From contig CAWBCR010000017.1 in assembly GCA_963787375.1 (NCBI GenBank), positions 124,001 to 188,000 on the forward strand: a stretch of DNA of 64,000 bases, read 5' to 3'. The notes under the pieces are model-generated. The model saw nothing but the letters and a program-made list of their open reading frames with translations, had not been told where the DNA came from and did not search any database. This DNA comes from CAWBCR01 sp963787375 (GTDB lineage Bacteria; Chloroflexota; Anaerolineae; Aggregatilineales; UBA3940). Shown in pieces: positions 34,000 to 41,830 of the stretch. The position numbers were made by a program, and so were the translations under genes. How positions within the stretch are numbered: position 1 is the first letter of the stretch; each line of letters starts with the position of its first letter.

Positions 34000-35030
34000 G
34001 CGTGAACATTCGCATAAACGACATCGGCCTGGAACGGAGCGACTATTCGGGCCGCCCGTCGTCGCTGTGCAAGGGCTGCGGGCACAACTCGATCTCGAAC
34101 CAGATCATCTCGGTGGCCTACGAGATGTCGATCAACCCACACCGGGTCATCAAGCTGAGCGGCATCGGCTGTTCCAGCAAGTCGCCGGCATACTTCCTGA
34201 GCCAGTCGCACGGCTTCAACTCATTGCATGGCCGCATGCCAGCCATCGCCACCGGCGCGACGACTGCCAACAACGAGCTGATCGCCATCGGCGTGAGCGG
34301 TGACGGCGACACGGGCAGCATTGGGCTGGGGCAGTTCAAGCACATGATCCGCCGCAACATTCCGCTGGTGTACATCGTCGAGAATAACGGCGTGTACGGG
34401 CTGACCAAGGGCCAGTTCTCGGCGACCGCCGACCAGGGCCAGAAGCTCAAGTACGCGGGCGTCAACGAGCTGCCGCCAATCGACATCTGCCTGGAGGCGC
34501 TGGTCGCGGAGGCGTCATTCGTGGCGCGCTCCTTCGCTGGCGACCCGAACCAGGTACGCGAGCTGCTCAAGGCAGCGATCAGCCATCGCGGCACGGCGGT
34601 GCTGGACATCATCAGCCCGTGTGTGACGTTCAACAATCACGAAACCTCAACCAAGAGCTACCCGTGGGGCAAGCAGCACGAGGAAGCGCTGCAAGACATC
34701 ACCTATGTCCCGACAGCCGAGCCAATCATGGTCGACTACGGGGAAGGGCAGGAGCAAGTTGTCGAGCTGCACGATGGCTCGCACATCCGTCTCAAGAAGG
34801 TCGATCCGAGCTACGATCCGACCGACAAGATGAACGCGCTGAAGACGATGGAAGAGGCGCGCGACCAGCAGGAATTCCTGACCGGGCTGATCTATGTCAA
34901 CGAGCACCGCCCGACCTTTGCTGAGGTCAGCGGGCTGGGCGATGCGCCGCTGGTGCACCTGCCTGCCGAAAAGCTGCGTCCGCCCAGGGAAGCGCTGGAT
35001 CGTTTCATTGAGGAGCTGACCTGCTGCTAG
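33996..35030 (+). CDS. korB: 2-oxoacid:ferredoxin oxidoreductase subunit beta (KorB-like)
   Basis: 344 aa. The TPP-binding subunit: SLCKGCGHNSIS (cluster cysteines), LSGIGCSSKSPAYF, HGRMPAIATGATTANNELIAIGVSGDGD (the GDG-type TPP motif), IVENNGVYGLTKGQFSAT. It pairs with the gamma-alpha subunit upstream. No separate delta ferredoxin subunit is seen next to it, so electrons probably go to free ferredoxin. Confidence 0.92.
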   Translation: MSVNIRINDIGLERSDYSGRPSSLCKGCGHNSISNQIISVAYEMSINPHRVIKLSGIGCSSKSPAYFLSQSHGFNSLHGRMPAIATGATTANNELIAIGVSGDGDTGSIGLGQFKHMIRRNIPLVYIVENNGVYGLTKGQFSATADQGQKLKYAGVNELPPIDICLEALVAEASFVARSFAGDPNQVRELLKAAISHRGTAVLDIISPCVTFNNHETSTKSYPWGKQHEEALQDITYVPTAEPIMVDYGEGQEQVVELHDGSHIRLKKVDPSYDPTDKMNALKTMEEARDQQEFLTGLIYVNEHRPTFAEVSGLGDAPLVHLPAEKLRPPREALDRFIEELTCC

Positions 35031-35043
35031 CGCCGCAAATCTA

Positions 35044-35072
35044 TTGCGACCTGCCCGGCTCTACGTTACAAT
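35044..35072 (+). promoter_or_regulatory. promoter of tRNA-His
   Basis: TTGCGA (35044-35049), 17-bp spacer, TACAAT (35067-35072), 13 nt ahead of the tRNA. Confidence 0.7.
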
Positions 35073-35084
35073 CTACGCGGCTAT

Positions 35085-35158
35085 GGTGGATGTAGCTCAA
35101 CCGGCAGAGCACCGCACTGTGGATGCGGTGGTTGTGGGTTCAAATCCCATCATCCACC
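35085..35158 (+). tRNA. tRNA-His (anticodon GTG)
   Basis: The extra G-1 (35085) precedes GTGGATG (35086-35092), which pairs with CATCCAC (35151-35157). The discriminator is C35158, so G-1:C73 identity elements are intact. Anticodon GTG is at 35119-35121. CCA is not encoded. hisS lies about 0.6 kb downstream, on the opposite strand. Confidence 0.95.
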
Positions 35159-35169
35159 CCTGAACGCGC

Positions 35170-35203
35170 AAGAGCCGCCCTGAGTTGTCAGAGCGGCTCT
35201 TTT
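35170..35203 (+). terminator. intrinsic terminator after tRNA-His
   Basis: A 9-bp outer stem (35170-35178 with 35193-35201) with an inner CTGA/TCAG pairing and a T-run. Confidence 0.8.
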
Positions 35204-35318
35204 GATTCAGTCTGCGCTTGCCGGATCGCAACCCGCGCGGCGTAGTTCTGCCGCAGGTGTTGCTTCAGACGCAGTGCTGGTGAAGGGCAGCCTGTGGCCG
35301 TCCTTCGCAAATGACACT

Positions 35319-35579
35319 CTACTCGACTTCGACCTTGGTCTTGCGCCGGGTCGCGCGGGGCTTGGGGGCCTCGACAACTTCGCCCTTCTCCTCGATGTGC
35401 TCGATGGCAGCATCGACGAGGCTACGCATGGCGAGCAGCGTCTCACGCCGGGTGGTGCGCCCGTACTGCCAGAATTCATCGGGGATCAGGCAGCCCCACT
35501 GCTTCCTGAAAGCCCTGCGGGCTTCCCGCATATGCTGCACGAATTCCGGCGCTTCTTTCTTGGCCTTCTCTTCCGACAT
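35319..35579 (-). CDS. small conserved-looking charged protein of unknown function
   Basis: 86 aa from an ATG with GGGAG 8 nt upstream. Mostly helical and charged (FVQHMREARRAFRKQWGCLIPDEFWQYGRTTRRETLLAMRS in pieces), with a basic C-terminal tail (ATRRKTKVEVE). No family recognised. The tidy start and codon use suggest a real gene. It is followed, after 115 bp, by the converging tRNA-His terminator. Confidence 0.65.
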   Translation of the reverse strand: MSEEKAKKEAPEFVQHMREARRAFRKQWGCLIPDEFWQYGRTTRRETLLAMRSLVDAAIEHIEEKGEVVEAPKPRATRRKTKVEVE

Positions 35580-35788
35580 AGTCCACACTCCCTGACTGAT
35601 TACCATTTCGCGGCGTACGCGCGGTGCATACGCGTCATCGATCGCTGCCGGAACCCCCGGCAGGGGTTACTTCTATCATTCCATTACGAATTATAACGCC
35701 ATAAAGTTGCGCGGTCAGCCGGGGACTCGCACCGTGACGGAGACCCGGCCTGCCCCGGCAAACGCCGGAAGCAGGTCGGACTTGAATT

Positions 35789-37399
35789 CTACCAGTTGCG
35801 AAGCGTGTCAGCCACCTGGGCGAGCGGGACCGTGCGCTGATCGCCCTCGCGGCGCGTCTCACCCATCTCACGGATGGTCGCCTGGCCGGCAGCGATCTCC
35901 TCCGGTCCGAGGATGATGATGAACGGGATGCCCTTGGCGGCGGCGTAGCCAAGCTGATCGCCCAGACGGTCGGCGGGATCAAAGTACATGGCGGTGTTGA
36001 TGCCTGCCTGGCGCAGCCGGGTCGCCAGCTTGAGCGACTCACCTACCGTGTCGGCGTCGAAGGCCGTCACCAGCACCTCAGCAGTCGTTGCACGGATCGA
36101 GGCGGGGAACATGTTCAGTTCGTCCATCGCGTCGATGATGCGCTCGATGCCAAAGCTGACGCCGGTCGCCGGGTAGCTGGCCTCGGCGAACATGCCGATC
36201 AGCTCGTCGTAGCGGCCCCCACCTGTGATCGACGGCATAGCCTTTGGCTCGGTGACGGTTGTTTCATAGATTGGGCCGGTGTAATACTCGAGGCCGCGCA
36301 CCATCGCGAAGTTCAGCGAGACGGAGTCGCCGGGCACGCCCAGCGCGTCGAGGTAGGCGAACAGGTCCTGCAGTTCGCGGATGCCCTCCACGGCCTGTGG
36401 AAAGTCGGCAAGCTGCGCGGCGAGGTCGACCAGAACGTCTGCACGCGATCCCTCGATTTGCAGCAGGCCAAGTAGTCTGTCAACGGCATCGGCAGGGATC
36501 ACGGCTGCCGTTCGCCCGTAATAGTCGCGAAGCTGCGGAGCCAACTCTTGCACCAGGTCGCGCGTGGTAGCCTGTAACTCACCGGACGGGATGTTCTGCT
36601 TCAGCGCATCCGTGGCCAGCGACGTAAGCTGCGGCAAAACGGCCTCGACGAGACCAGCATCAAGCTTCTCGTCGCCGATCAGGCTGTCGCGAATCCCATC
36701 GGGCGCAAGCTTGCCCTGGATCACCAACCGGGCCACGCGCTGCAGTGGCTGGAGGGGATCGGTAGGCACGCCGACCATCAGCAGTTCTTTGCGTACGCCA
36801 TCAAGGCCGATCTTGTCGAACTTGTCGATGGACCGGTACAGCCCGGCCTGGAGCGAGGCGGGAACACCAGCATACTGCCCGATACCGTCCAGCAGCTTGC
36901 GATTGTTGATCGAGATGGTATAGGCGGTGAAACCCAGCCGTCGCAGCACTTCATAGACGACGGCCACGATCTCAGCGTCAGCCAGCATGGAGGCGCTGCC
37001 GACGATGTCGGCGTCGCACTGGACGAACTCGCGATAGCGGCCCTTCTGCGGGCGGTCGGCGCGCCACACCGGGGCGATCTGGTACCGTTTGAACGGGCGC
37101 GGCAGGTCCGGATACATTGCTACGACACGGCACAGCGGCACCGAAAGGTCGTAGCGCAGCGCGAACTCGTCGCCGGGCTGGTCGCCATACCATGCTTTGT
37201 AGATCAGCCGCTCGGCGTCCTCGCCATACTTGCCCGTCAGTGTCTCAGTCAGCTCGACGGCGGAGGTTTGCAGTGGCTCAAAGCCGAATTCCTCAAACAC
37301 GCCACGTACCACGTCAAGCACGTACTGACGCTTGAGCATCTGTTCGGGGAGGATGTCGCGCATTCCTGCCGGTATTCGCGGCGGCACTTTGTCTGTCAT
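35789..37399 (-). CDS. hisS: histidyl-tRNA synthetase
   Basis: 536 aa. Class II synthetase motifs are clear: IPAGMRDILPEQML, LRYDLSVPLCR, FKRYQIAPVWRADRPQKGRYREFVQCDADIVG (motif 2 and the histidine site), RGLEYYTGPIYE, GGGRYDELIGMF (motif 3 region) and a C-terminal anticodon-binding domain. It is longer than the usual bacterial 420-430 aa, and the LRYDLSVP style is like the long HisRS form. It sits downstream of a histidine-rich leader peptide and a terminator, so its expression probably responds to charged tRNA-His. AAAGGA is 10 nt ahead of the ATG. Confidence 0.95.
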   Translation of the reverse strand: MTDKVPPRIPAGMRDILPEQMLKRQYVLDVVRGVFEEFGFEPLQTSAVELTETLTGKYGEDAERLIYKAWYGDQPGDEFALRYDLSVPLCRVVAMYPDLPRPFKRYQIAPVWRADRPQKGRYREFVQCDADIVGSASMLADAEIVAVVYEVLRRLGFTAYTISINNRKLLDGIGQYAGVPASLQAGLYRSIDKFDKIGLDGVRKELLMVGVPTDPLQPLQRVARLVIQGKLAPDGIRDSLIGDEKLDAGLVEAVLPQLTSLATDALKQNIPSGELQATTRDLVQELAPQLRDYYGRTAAVIPADAVDRLLGLLQIEGSRADVLVDLAAQLADFPQAVEGIRELQDLFAYLDALGVPGDSVSLNFAMVRGLEYYTGPIYETTVTEPKAMPSITGGGRYDELIGMFAEASYPATGVSFGIERIIDAMDELNMFPASIRATTAEVLVTAFDADTVGESLKLATRLRQAGINTAMYFDPADRLGDQLGYAAAKGIPFIIILGPEEIAAGQATIREMGETRREGDQRTVPLAQVADTLRNW

Positions 37400-37437
37400 C
37401 GGTCGTGTGTCCTTTCTGATGGCCGGATAATGGCAAC

Positions 37438-37467
37438 AAAAAGCGTGGAGTGTCGCTCACTCCACGC
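37438..37467 (-). terminator. attenuator terminator upstream of hisS
   Basis: In the transcript GCGTGGAGTG (37467-37458) pairs with CACTCCACGC (37452-37443), a 10-bp perfect stem with a 5-nt loop, followed by five U residues (37442-37438). It lies 39 nt ahead of the hisS start, inside its own leader, so it must control read-through. Confidence 0.88.
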
Positions 37468-37530
37468 CGGGCAGTCAGGGGCCGGTCGCGATCAGGCGTG
37501 CGCACCCTGCGCTGCTCCACGGGCGTGGAG
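37460..37530 (-). promoter_or_regulatory. antiterminator and competing hairpins of the hisS leader
   Basis: Segment 1, CTCCACGCC (37530-37522), is the exact complement of GGCGTGGAG (37468-37460), the 5' arm of the terminator (9 bp). Segment 1 can also fold locally with GTGGAG (37520-37515), a 6-bp hairpin with loop GCCC. Pairings 1:3 and 3:4 are therefore mutually exclusive, as in amino-acid attenuators. Confidence 0.75.
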
Positions 37531-37563
37531 GCGATAGCCATGATGATGGTGATGATGGATCAT
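37492..37563 (-). CDS. histidine-rich leader peptide of hisS
   Basis: A 23-codon frame: Met-Ile, six consecutive His codons (37557-37540), Gly-Tyr-Arg-Leu-His, and later His again before TGA, in the 5' leader of hisS. It ends 24 nt before the terminator stem. An in-frame ATG at 37584 would give a 30-aa version, with a weak AAGG upstream; neither start has a strong Shine-Dalgarno. The design matches HisL of the enterobacterial his operon, in which ribosome stalling at His codons selects the antiterminator. Too short and unusual to be called a gene on its own; the context gives the support. Confidence 0.78.
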   Translation of the reverse strand: MIHHHHHHGYRLHARGAAQGAHA

Positions 37564-37625
37564 CGCAGCAGGCAGAGTAAGCATCGTGTCTGTGACCTTG
37601 TGTTTAGGGCGCTGAGATCTCCTTT

Positions 37626-37654
37626 ATTGTAGTGAGTTGCGCGGCTGCATGCAA
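37626..37654 (-). promoter_or_regulatory. promoter of the hisS leader transcript
   Basis: On the minus strand TTGCAT (37654-37649), 17-bp spacer, TACAAT (37631-37626). The transcript would begin near 37619, about 55 nt before the first leader ATG. It overlaps the end of the HAD gene (stop at 37659). Confidence 0.75.
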
Positions 37655-37658
37655 CGGC

Positions 37659-38288
37659 TTATAGAATCTTGCGACGCTGAAGCTCAGAACGAAGTGCCTT
37701 AGGGGTGGTGAATACGATTGACGCGATGCCCAGCGCCTCAGCGGCGCGGGTGTTGCGCGGCTGATCATCAACGAAAAGGGCCTGTTCTGGAGAGATATCC
37801 AGACAGCCCAGCGCGATGCGGTAGATTTCCGGCTCCGGCTTGGCCGCGCCGTGCTCTGCAGAACTGATCGCACATTCGAAGAGACCTTGCAGCCCCCGCC
37901 TGTCAGCCAGATACTGCGCGAAGTCGCGGCGCGCGGTGTTGCTCAGAACAGCCAACCGATAGTGTGAGCAAAGGTCGTGGAGCAGATCGCGCATAGCGGG
38001 GTACAGCCCCCAGAACTCGAATAGCTGCGCTTTGAAATCGCGCTGCGCATGGGCCGTCGTGAGGCCCAGCGCGCGCAGCCGCTCATCCCAGAACGCCGCA
38101 TGAGTTATCAGCCCACGTTTGGCCTGCTCCCAGGTCTCGCTGACGTAGATATGATTCCACAGGTCGCGCCCGGACGAAAAACCGTGTTCGGCGGCCAGCG
38201 CAGACAGGTTGGCATCGAATGCCGCCCGATCGAGCGGACCAACCAGCACACGGCCATAGTCGAAGATCAACGCGGCAGGCAGTTTCAT
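37659..38288 (-). CDS. HAD superfamily hydrolase (HAD-IA)
   Basis: 209 aa. Motif I is FDYGRVLV (the nucleophile Asp kept, the +2 position Gly, as in the DxGGV-type HADs), motif II SNTARRD, motif III lysine in AAKPEPEIY, motif IV FVDDQPRN. A helical cap is inserted after motif I. The substrate is unknown, probably a phosphorylated metabolite. Its start overlaps the next gene's stop by ATGA, so the two HADs form an operon; they are likely paralogues. Confidence 0.85.
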   Translation of the reverse strand: MKLPAALIFDYGRVLVGPLDRAAFDANLSALAAEHGFSSGRDLWNHIYVSETWEQAKRGLITHAAFWDERLRALGLTTAHAQRDFKAQLFEFWGLYPAMRDLLHDLCSHYRLAVLSNTARRDFAQYLADRRGLQGLFECAISSAEHGAAKPEPEIYRIALGCLDISPEQALFVDDQPRNTRAAEALGIASIVFTTPKALRSELQRRKIL

Positions 38289-38908
38289 GAAACGCTCTCG
38301 TTCAACCAGCGGTTGACATGCGCTGCCAGATCAGTCTCGCAGCCCGGCTGGTAATGGTAGGCGCACATCCCGGCAGCGCGGGCTCCGTCGACGTTCTCAG
38401 CAAAGTCGTCGACGAAGAAGCTCTGTGATGCGCTGACATTGAGACAGCTCAGGATGGCTGCATAGGCCGCCAAGTCCGGCTTCAGCGTGCCAATGTCGGC
38501 GGAAATCACCTGCGCATCGAACAACCCCGCCAGCCCCAGGTCGTCGATCTGAGTGTGCAGATGGGCAATGTTGTTACTGAGCAGTCCAACGGCCACGCCC
38601 GCCGCGTGCCAACGGCGCAGCAGGTCAAGCAGCGGGGTATTGAGCTGATCCATACTGAAGAACTCCACACGCAAAGCAGCCAGTTGATCGGCAGTCAGTT
38701 TAAGGCGCTGGCCCACAGCCTGCCAGTAATCAGCAGGCGATATCTCCCCGCGCTGCGAGGCTCGCCAGGCGTCAATGCCAAACACGGTGTCTTCGACGGA
38801 CCCGGGCGCAAGCCCCAGTTGCCGATCCCAGCGCAGACGGGGGCCGTGATCGAAAGTGATCATCAGGACACCGCCCCAGTCGACTACCAGTGCTTTTTTC
38901 GGCGACAC
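38285..38908 (-). CDS. HAD superfamily hydrolase (HAD-IA), second copy
   Basis: 207 aa. Motif I VVDWGGVLM, motif II LLSNNIAHL, motif III GTLKPDLAAY (lysine), motif IV FVDDFAENVDGA. It is similar in length and layout to the gene downstream, with which it overlaps by 4 bp. The role is unknown; proximity to hisS suggests no function, and the two HADs lie upstream of the hisS promoter. Confidence 0.85.
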   Translation of the reverse strand: MSPKKALVVDWGGVLMITFDHGPRLRWDRQLGLAPGSVEDTVFGIDAWRASQRGEISPADYWQAVGQRLKLTADQLAALRVEFFSMDQLNTPLLDLLRRWHAAGVAVGLLSNNIAHLHTQIDDLGLAGLFDAQVISADIGTLKPDLAAYAAILSCLNVSASQSFFVDDFAENVDGARAAGMCAYHYQPGCETDLAAHVNRWLNESVS

Positions 38909-39082
38909 CTTTGCTGCCTTTCGCCGAGCCGCGAACTATCCATCAGACCCTCCCGCAAGAATTGTACTGTTTTCTCAGCCCGGCGTGCCAGCCTGTGAGA
39001 GAGCGCATTGTTGGAACAGCCGACAGCGGCTATACTGTGAGATACCGAACAACAGAAACACTTAACCAGACGGAGTGGCCGG

Positions 39083-39745
39083 ATGGCAGCACGTCAACGT
39101 ATTCTTATTGTCGACGATCACGAGGTAGTGAGGCTGGGCCTGCGCTCTCTCCTGGATCGCCATCCTGATTTCGAGGTCGTGGCGGAGGCGTCAAACGGAC
39201 GCGAAGCTATCGAGAAAGTTGATACCTACCAACCGACAGTCGTCGTGCTCGACATCCGCCTGCCCGGCATGAGCGGCGTTGAGGTGTGCCTGCAAATCAC
39301 CGAGGCGCATCCTGAGATCAAGGTCATCATGCTGACTTCTTACGCCGAAGACGAGATGCTGTTCGCCGCCATCCGCGCGGGCGCAGCCGGCTACGTTCTG
39401 AAGCAGATCGGCGGGGACGACCTCGTACGGGCCATCGAGGCGGTTGGCCGGGGCGAAGCGCTGTTGGACCCCAGCCTGACACAGCGAGTGTTCGAGGAGG
39501 TCCGCAAAGCGCAGCGGGAGGAAGAGGCCTCAGCTTTTTCAGAGCTGACCAATCAGGAGATGCAGGTGCTGCAGCTTGTGTCTGAGGGCAAGACCAACCG
39601 CGAGATCGCCGAGGCCCTGTACCTGGGCGAGGGCACGGTCCGCAACTATGTCAGCAACATCCTGGGCAAGCTCGGCGTGGCGAATCGCGCAGAGGCAGCG
39701 GCGTATGCCGTCCAGCACAATCTAAAAGATTATCTCGCTTCGTGA
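39083..39745 (+). CDS. NarL/FixJ family response regulator
   Basis: 220 aa. Receiver domain with phospho-acceptor D57 (VVVLDIRLPGMSG) and conserved LTSYAED and VLKQI lysine. The C-terminal LuxR-type HTH (LTNQEMQVLQLVSEGKTNREIAEALYLGEGTVRNYVSNILGKLGV, in parts) is at about 150-215. It should activate or repress transcription after phosphorylation. No kinase is adjacent, so the partner is elsewhere. Confidence 0.92.
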   Translation: MAARQRILIVDDHEVVRLGLRSLLDRHPDFEVVAEASNGREAIEKVDTYQPTVVVLDIRLPGMSGVEVCLQITEAHPEIKVIMLTSYAEDEMLFAAIRAGAAGYVLKQIGGDDLVRAIEAVGRGEALLDPSLTQRVFEEVRKAQREEEASAFSELTNQEMQVLQLVSEGKTNREIAEALYLGEGTVRNYVSNILGKLGVANRAEAAAYAVQHNLKDYLAS

Positions 39746-39769
39746 GCTGACTTCTCTGACAAAACGGGG

Positions 39770-39800
39770 AAAAGTGGCCCGCGCACATGGGCCACTTTTT
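39770..39800. terminator. bidirectional terminator between the NarL and DUF971 genes
   Basis: An 11-bp stem (39770-39780 with 39789-39799), loop of 8, A tract on one side and T tract on the other. Confidence 0.85.
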
Positions 39801-39813
39801 GATCCCTCTGCGC

Positions 39814-40194
39814 TCAACCCGCGCGGCGCGCGGCCTGACATTCTTCACATGGGCAGATGCGGCGCAAGTAATCCCAGGTGTAGATTCCCGACGAGTGCCC
39901 ATCCGACCAAAACACCTGCAGCGCATACTTGCCGACGACCTGAAGATTCTCAACCGTGTAAGAGCGCGCCGGCTTCAGATCGATGATATTGGGGTCATGA
40001 TCGCGCCCCATGTTCTCGTGGCCACCCCGGCATACCGCACACGGACAGGCCTCGCGCAGGGCATTCAGCGGAAAAATGCTCTCGTGACCATCCTGCCAGA
40101 TGACGTTCAGGGTGTGCGTCTCACGGTTCAGCGTGATCCCGGTCGGCTTGAGCAATCCGACGTTGTTTGCCTTGTCTGCCATGTTCATTCCCAT
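39814..40194 (-). CDS. DUF971 family protein
   Basis: 126 aa. DGHESIFPLNALREACPCAVCRGG and the C-terminal WDYLRRICPCEECQ match DUF971 (related to the N-terminal domain of gamma-butyrobetaine hydroxylase). Two paired CPC-x2-C segments suggest metal binding. The family is often found next to Fe-S cluster assembly genes; here it is isolated. Confidence 0.85.
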   Translation of the reverse strand: MGMNMADKANNVGLLKPTGITLNRETHTLNVIWQDGHESIFPLNALREACPCAVCRGGHENMGRDHDPNIIDLKPARSYTVENLQVVGKYALQVFWSDGHSSGIYTWDYLRRICPCEECQAARRAG

Positions 40195-40470
40195 TCATAT
40201 CTGATGCCATGACTATTGCTTGAGATTGTAGATACCGTCGTCTACGGCGTCAACCACACGTTGTTGATTGCATGCCGAAGCAAGATCAGCCGATTTCTTA
40301 CACAGTCGGCTACCCAACTGTTGCTTAAGCCTTGCGTAATAGTCGTTTACATGATACGATACTATCAACTGGTAGCAAGAAACACTCCTTTCGTACAGAA
40401 GAAAGCGTGTTTATTGCTTTGACTCGTTTTGATAACGATTACATCTGAATAGATTAGGAGTAACGACGGC

Positions 40471-41748
40471 ATGTCTCTTAGAGAGCTAGTACAACCCTCA
40501 ATAGAGACTCTGACGACCCACTTCAGGTCGAATAGGCTGCTGCTGATTCACCCCAGCAGCAGGTATCGCACTCTCCTGATCGCCGCTTTGATTGAGAATC
40601 CCCCCTGTTCCGTATTCTACTTCGGGATGGGTGTGGGAGACACAACGTTAGAGCAGTTCCTGGCAAGTCTGGTTCATCAACTCGCTGACCAGCAGCCGAC
40701 CTTCGGACGACACCTCAATCAGATACGCGATCAGGAACCTACCGACCTGGGCCAGCTAGCACTGGGCCTTGCCAGAGATCTCGAAGAACTCGCCAGCGAA
40801 GACTATCTGTTCGTGATTGACGAATACGACCGGGCAGATGATGTGCCTGAAATTCAGGACTTCGTCGAACGTCTCCTGGGTGAATTACCCGCTCACTGTC
40901 ATCTGTTGATCAACAGCCGGACGCTGCCACGTCTACCGTGGGTGGCTCTGGTCGCAAAGCACGAAGCGGTGGTGCTGCGCGATTCTCAACTGCTGACCAG
41001 CGGGTTCTACAAGGAGAATCTTGTCGAAAACCCTAATGTCGAGGTATATGCCCTGGGGCCGGGTTACGTTATGGTCAATGGGCAGCATGTAACAACTTGG
41101 GAAGGACATCTACCTCGGCTCCTCTTCTTCTTTGCCCTCGACCGCCCGCTCGTGACGCGGGCCGACATCTGTCAAGCCTTCTGGCCTGAGCTGCCAATTG
41201 ACCAGGCCGTCAACGTGTTCCACGTGACCAAACGACGGCTTCACAAGGCCCTGGGCTTCGATGTGCTGGTTCACGAAGGTGGTCACTATCGCGTAAACCA
41301 GGCGCTGAATTTGAACTACGACGTTCTGGATTTCGTTGGCAGCCTGGTCGAAGCACGCAGCAACAGTTCCGGGGCTGCTGCACACTGGCAGAACGCGATT
41401 GATATGTATCGCGGGGACTACCTGCAAGGCCATGACGATCCCTGGATTGTCGGGCGGCGGGAGGACTTCCGCGAGGGATATCTCGAAGCGCTGGCGCAGC
41501 TTGGTGCCATCCGCAAACAAGAAGGTCAATACGAGGCCGCGCTGGGGCTGTTCCTGCGGGCCGTGGGTGGATCGGCCAATCGGGAGGACCTGCATCGCGA
41601 GATCATCACGCTGTATGGCCTGCTTGGCCGGCGTGGCGAAGCCGCCGAGCATTACCAACGCCTGAAAGAGAATCTGTACGCTCAGTACGGCATCGAACCT
41701 TCACCTGAGACAGACACAGCTTACGAAGAAGCGATTGGCGGCCAGTAG
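40471..41748 (+). CDS. BTAD-domain (SARP/AfsR-like) transcriptional regulator with degenerate NTPase domain
   Basis: 425 aa. The N-terminal 180 residues resemble a STAND-type NTPase (VIDEYDRADD Walker B-like), but where a P-loop is expected there is LIHPSSRYRTLLIAAL, lacking the GKT core, so nucleotide binding is doubtful. An OmpR-like winged helix follows (about 190-275, FHVTKRRLHKAL), then a BTAD tetratricopeptide-like domain (about 285-420). It is probably a DNA-binding activator. An AT-rich 276-bp region upstream is likely its promoter region. Target genes unknown. Confidence 0.8.
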   Translation: MSLRELVQPSIETLTTHFRSNRLLLIHPSSRYRTLLIAALIENPPCSVFYFGMGVGDTTLEQFLASLVHQLADQQPTFGRHLNQIRDQEPTDLGQLALGLARDLEELASEDYLFVIDEYDRADDVPEIQDFVERLLGELPAHCHLLINSRTLPRLPWVALVAKHEAVVLRDSQLLTSGFYKENLVENPNVEVYALGPGYVMVNGQHVTTWEGHLPRLLFFFALDRPLVTRADICQAFWPELPIDQAVNVFHVTKRRLHKALGFDVLVHEGGHYRVNQALNLNYDVLDFVGSLVEARSNSSGAAAHWQNAIDMYRGDYLQGHDDPWIVGRREDFREGYLEALAQLGAIRKQEGQYEAALGLFLRAVGGSANREDLHREIITLYGLLGRRGEAAEHYQRLKENLYAQYGIEPSPETDTAYEEAIGGQ

Positions 41749-41768
41749 GTCTGGCTAAAATCTGAAAC

Positions 41769-41802
41769 AAAACGCGCCCCTCATATTTGTGGGGCGCGTT
41801 TT
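41769..41802. terminator. bidirectional terminator between the BTAD and GT4 genes
   Basis: A 12-bp stem (41769-41780 with 41791-41802) including A/T tracts on both flanks, 10-nt loop. Confidence 0.85.
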
Positions 41803-41830
41803 CATTATCGACGTAGTTCGCTCTACCCCG

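Noticed and set aside
37400..37658. T-box riboswitch upstream of hisS
   Set aside because: I see no T-box signature sequence; the His-codon leader peptide explains the region better.
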